The position numbers and the translations under genes are program-made. Below, one piece after another: positions 6,601-7,714 of a stretch of 7,714 bases of DNA. Source of the stretch: Clostridiaceae bacterium (lineage in GTDB: Bacteria; Bacillota; Clostridia; Oscillospirales; Acutalibacteraceae); assembly GCA_016302625.1 (NCBI GenBank), contig JAEDNG010000035.1, forward strand, positions 1-7,714, written 5' to 3'. The notes under the pieces were generated by a model. That model was not told the origin of the DNA. It did not search any database and saw only the letters and a program-made list of their open reading frames with translations. Within the stretch, counting starts at the first letter, position 1; every line of letters starts with the position of its first letter.

Positions 6601-6927
6601 TCAGACCTCTTGAAGATATTGCTCGGATTTAGCGGGCTTTGCCTGTTTTTTGTTTAAACGCGAGGCGCTAAGCAGCACCATGCGTTCGGTCTCGCTGTGA
6701 GGGCTTGCGATAACTGCGGAGGCAGCCGGCTTTATTATAGCGCCGTTTGCCGCGTCGACCGCCGCCTGTACTGCCGATATACTGCCCTCGACTATTACAG
6801 TCACAAGTCTGCCGCCGAGCTTTCTTTCCCAGGTAACAAAGCTTACATCCGCCGCCTTGCACATAATGTCAAGACAGTCAATGGCGGCGGTAGTGCTCTG
6901 AACCTCAACAAGTCCCAAAGAGTTCAT
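6601..6927 (-). CDS. EutK-like BMC-H shell protein with basic C-terminal tail
   Basis: The 108-residue product has one BMC domain (about 1-86), starting MNSLGLVEVQSTTAAIDCLD. It is more divergent than its PduA-type neighbours. It has TWERKLGGRLVTVIVEG at 32-48, with pore segment KLGGR instead of KIGSG, which recalls EutK/PduK-type shell proteins. The usual VIPRPH is changed to VIASPHSETERM at 72-83, so the edge arginine of PduA is missing. A tail of about 20 residues follows, with LNKKQAKPAK at 91-100; it is too short to be the extra C-terminal domain of EutK. The ATG has AGAGG eight bases upstream. It sits 17 bases after the first PduA-type gene. It is probably a minor hexamer with a special pore or anchoring role; this is inferred. 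Confidence 0.92.
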   Translation of the reverse strand: MNSLGLVEVQSTTAAIDCLDIMCKAADVSFVTWERKLGGRLVTVIVEGSISAVQAAVDAANGAIIKPAASAVIASPHSETERMVLLSASRLNKKQAKPAKSEQYLQEV

Positions 6928-6944
6928 AAAAAATTCCTCTTAAA

Positions 6945-7220
6945 TTAAAGCTTGGGAAGAATTTTTTCAACGTCACTGTGGGGTCTCGGGATTACATGTA
7001 CTGCGACGAGCTCGCCGAGCTTTGAAGCTGCCGCGGAGCCTGCCTCGGTAGCCGCCTTAACAGCGCCGACGTCGCCTCTGACCATAACAGATACAAGTCC
7101 GGAACCGATCTTTTCGGTGCCGATGAGCTGAACCTCTGCCGCCTTTACCATTGCATCAGCAGCCTCGATAGCTGCTACAAGACCTCTGGTCTCTATCATA
7201 CCAAGTGCTTCGTATGCCAT
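6945..7220 (-). CDS. PduA/EutM-type hexameric shell protein (BMC-H), first paralog
   Basis: The 91-residue product is a canonical single-BMC-domain facet protein starting MAYEALGMIETRGLVAAIEA, with Lys26, pore-loop KIGSG at 37-41 and HVIPRPHSDVEKIL at 75-88 (Arg79). It differs at seven positions from each of the two paralogs downstream. One difference is Glu at position 29, where both others have Asn, as PduA does; this residue lies near the hexamer edge. The ATG has CGGAGGA upstream at good spacing, and the gene follows the long-loop BMC-H gene by 21 bases. It is probably a bulk shell component. Confidence 0.96.
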   Translation of the reverse strand: MAYEALGMIETRGLVAAIEAADAMVKAAEVQLIGTEKIGSGLVSVMVRGDVGAVKAATEAGSAAASKLGELVAVHVIPRPHSDVEKILPKL

Positions 7221-7241
7221 TTTAATTTCCTCCGTAAAATG

Positions 7242-7556
7242 TTAATTTTTATCAAAAGCATTAAGCTTAAGCATTTTTTCCGTGTCTTCCTCCACATTGG
7301 GAATGATGTGGGTACATATCACATCTGAAACACGCTTTGCAGCTTCTTCGGCTGCCTTGACGGCCGCTTCAACTGCGGATACGTCACCGCGGAACTTAAC
7401 AGCCACAATAAGCGGAACAGCAAGTCCGTCCGGGTTACCGGGTTTATTTTTATCGAAGTTTTCAACCGTAACATCAGCCGCTTTGCAGCCTGCGTCACAG
7501 GCAACAAAAGCCGCAACAAGACCGTAAACCTCGATTATTCCGACTGCCTTACCCAT
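7242..7556 (-). CDS. BMC-H shell protein with lengthened pore loop
   Basis: From the ATG at 7556 the product has 104 residues with one BMC domain, starting MGKAVGIIEVYGLVAAFVAC. The segment that forms the central pore in PduA (KIGSG) is replaced by a longer stretch, NFDKNKPGNPDGLAVPL at 33-49, about nine residues longer, before VAVKFRGDVSAVEAAV at 51-66. The end reads THIIPNVEEDTEKML. An in-frame GTG at 7565 would add three residues (MAL). I prefer the ATG because AAGGGTGG, which contains that GTG, sits at Shine-Dalgarno distance and the domain begins at the ATG. The gene begins 11 bases after the dehydrogenase stop. The pore should differ in width or gating from the other hexamers; the substrate is not predictable. 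Confidence 0.9.
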   Translation of the reverse strand: MGKAVGIIEVYGLVAAFVACDAGCKAADVTVENFDKNKPGNPDGLAVPLIVAVKFRGDVSAVEAAVKAAEEAAKRVSDVICTHIIPNVEEDTEKMLKLNAFDKN

Positions 7557-7567
7557 TAAAGCCACCC

Positions 7568-7714
7568 TTATTCATTGACGATAGCAATCTTAAGCCCCTG
7601 CATTGAAAGGTTGGTCTTAAGCGCTTCATTTATCTGATCAAGCGGGAAGCGGTGGGTGATGAGCTTTTCTATCGGCAGTCCGATAGCCTTTGCTCGCTTA
7701 AGGAAGTCAAAGGT
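7568..7714 (-). CDS. Zinc-type medium-chain alcohol/polyol dehydrogenase, C-terminal fragment
   Basis: The frame is open from the window edge to a TAA at 7570-7568, giving the last 48 residues. They read like the C-terminus of a zinc-dependent medium-chain dehydrogenase (alcohol, threonine or polyol dehydrogenase family). LKRAKAIGLPIEKLITHRFP is followed by LDQINEAL, a pattern (threshold for HxFPLxxIxEA) common in these enzymes, and the end is LKIAIVNE. The catalytic zinc ligands and the NAD(P) fold would lie beyond the edge, so specificity cannot be judged. As the gene directly before the shell cluster, it could recycle NADH by reducing the pathway aldehyde to an alcohol, or oxidise the incoming polyol. 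The fragment is cut by the window, not evidently broken. Confidence 0.8.
   Translation of the reverse strand, partial: TFDFLKRAKAIGLPIEKLITHRFPLDQINEALKTNLSMQGLKIAIVNE

Noticed and set aside
5829..7220. Repeated PduA-type sequence as a mobile element, recombination scar or CRISPR-like repeat
   Set aside because: The repeats are whole coding genes with their own ribosome binding sites and no terminal repeats, transposase or short regular spacers; gene duplication explains them.
7557..7565. GTG at 7565 as the start of the long-loop BMC-H
   Set aside because: It lies within the likely Shine-Dalgarno AAGGGTGG of the ATG at 7556, and the added residues (MAL) precede the normal beginning of the domain. 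It cannot be fully excluded.

Overview
The window is the interior of a bacterial microcompartment (BMC) operon. Every gene I can support lies on the minus strand, so transcription runs from the high coordinates towards position 1. Intergenic gaps are short (4 to about 100 bases) and almost every start has a clear AGGAGG-like ribosome binding site. The strong Shine-Dalgarno sites, the gene families and the moderate base composition suggest an anaerobic Firmicute of the Clostridia type. That is an inference; there is no rRNA or other taxonomic marker here.

In transcription order: (1) the last 48 codons of a zinc-type medium-chain dehydrogenase, cut by the window edge; (2) a BMC-H shell protein with a lengthened pore loop; (3) a canonical PduA/EutM-type BMC-H; (4) a EutK-like BMC-H with a basic C-terminal tail; (5) a second PduA-type BMC-H carrying a 37-residue Lys/Ser/Ala/Pro-rich N-terminal extension; (6) a third PduA-type BMC-H; (7) a EutN/CcmL-type pentamer (BMC-P) that caps shell vertices; (8) a PduS-type RnfC-like flavo/iron-sulfur protein; (9) a PduT-type tandem-BMC trimer (BMC-T) with a pore cysteine that fits an Fe-S cluster; (10) a DeoR-family regulator with a TTG start; (11) acetate kinase; (12) a CoA-acylating aldehyde dehydrogenase of the PduP type with an N-terminal encapsulation helix.

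Together these build a shell (hexamers, trimer, pentamer), a core step (aldehyde + CoA + NAD+ to acyl-CoA) and an electron path through PduS and PduT. Acetate kinase can harvest ATP from the acyl-phosphate. The aldehyde-generating signature enzyme (diol dehydratase, glycyl radical enzyme, ammonia lyase or sugar-phosphate aldolase) and a PduL/Pta phosphotransacylase are not in the window, so the substrate cannot be fixed. A DeoR regulator with acetate kinase favours a sugar-phosphate-type compartment (fucose/rhamnose or deoxyribose-phosphate class) over ethanolamine or choline, but only weakly.

The most unusual feature is in gene 5. A full Shine-Dalgarno and ATG, almost base-for-base the 5' leader of the paralogous gene 6, lies in frame inside the extended gene. 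This predicts two shell isoforms from one gene, as known for PduB/PduB'. A perfect 9-bp hairpin sits between the two starts. A second perfect 9-bp hairpin separates the BMC-H genes from the pentamer gene.
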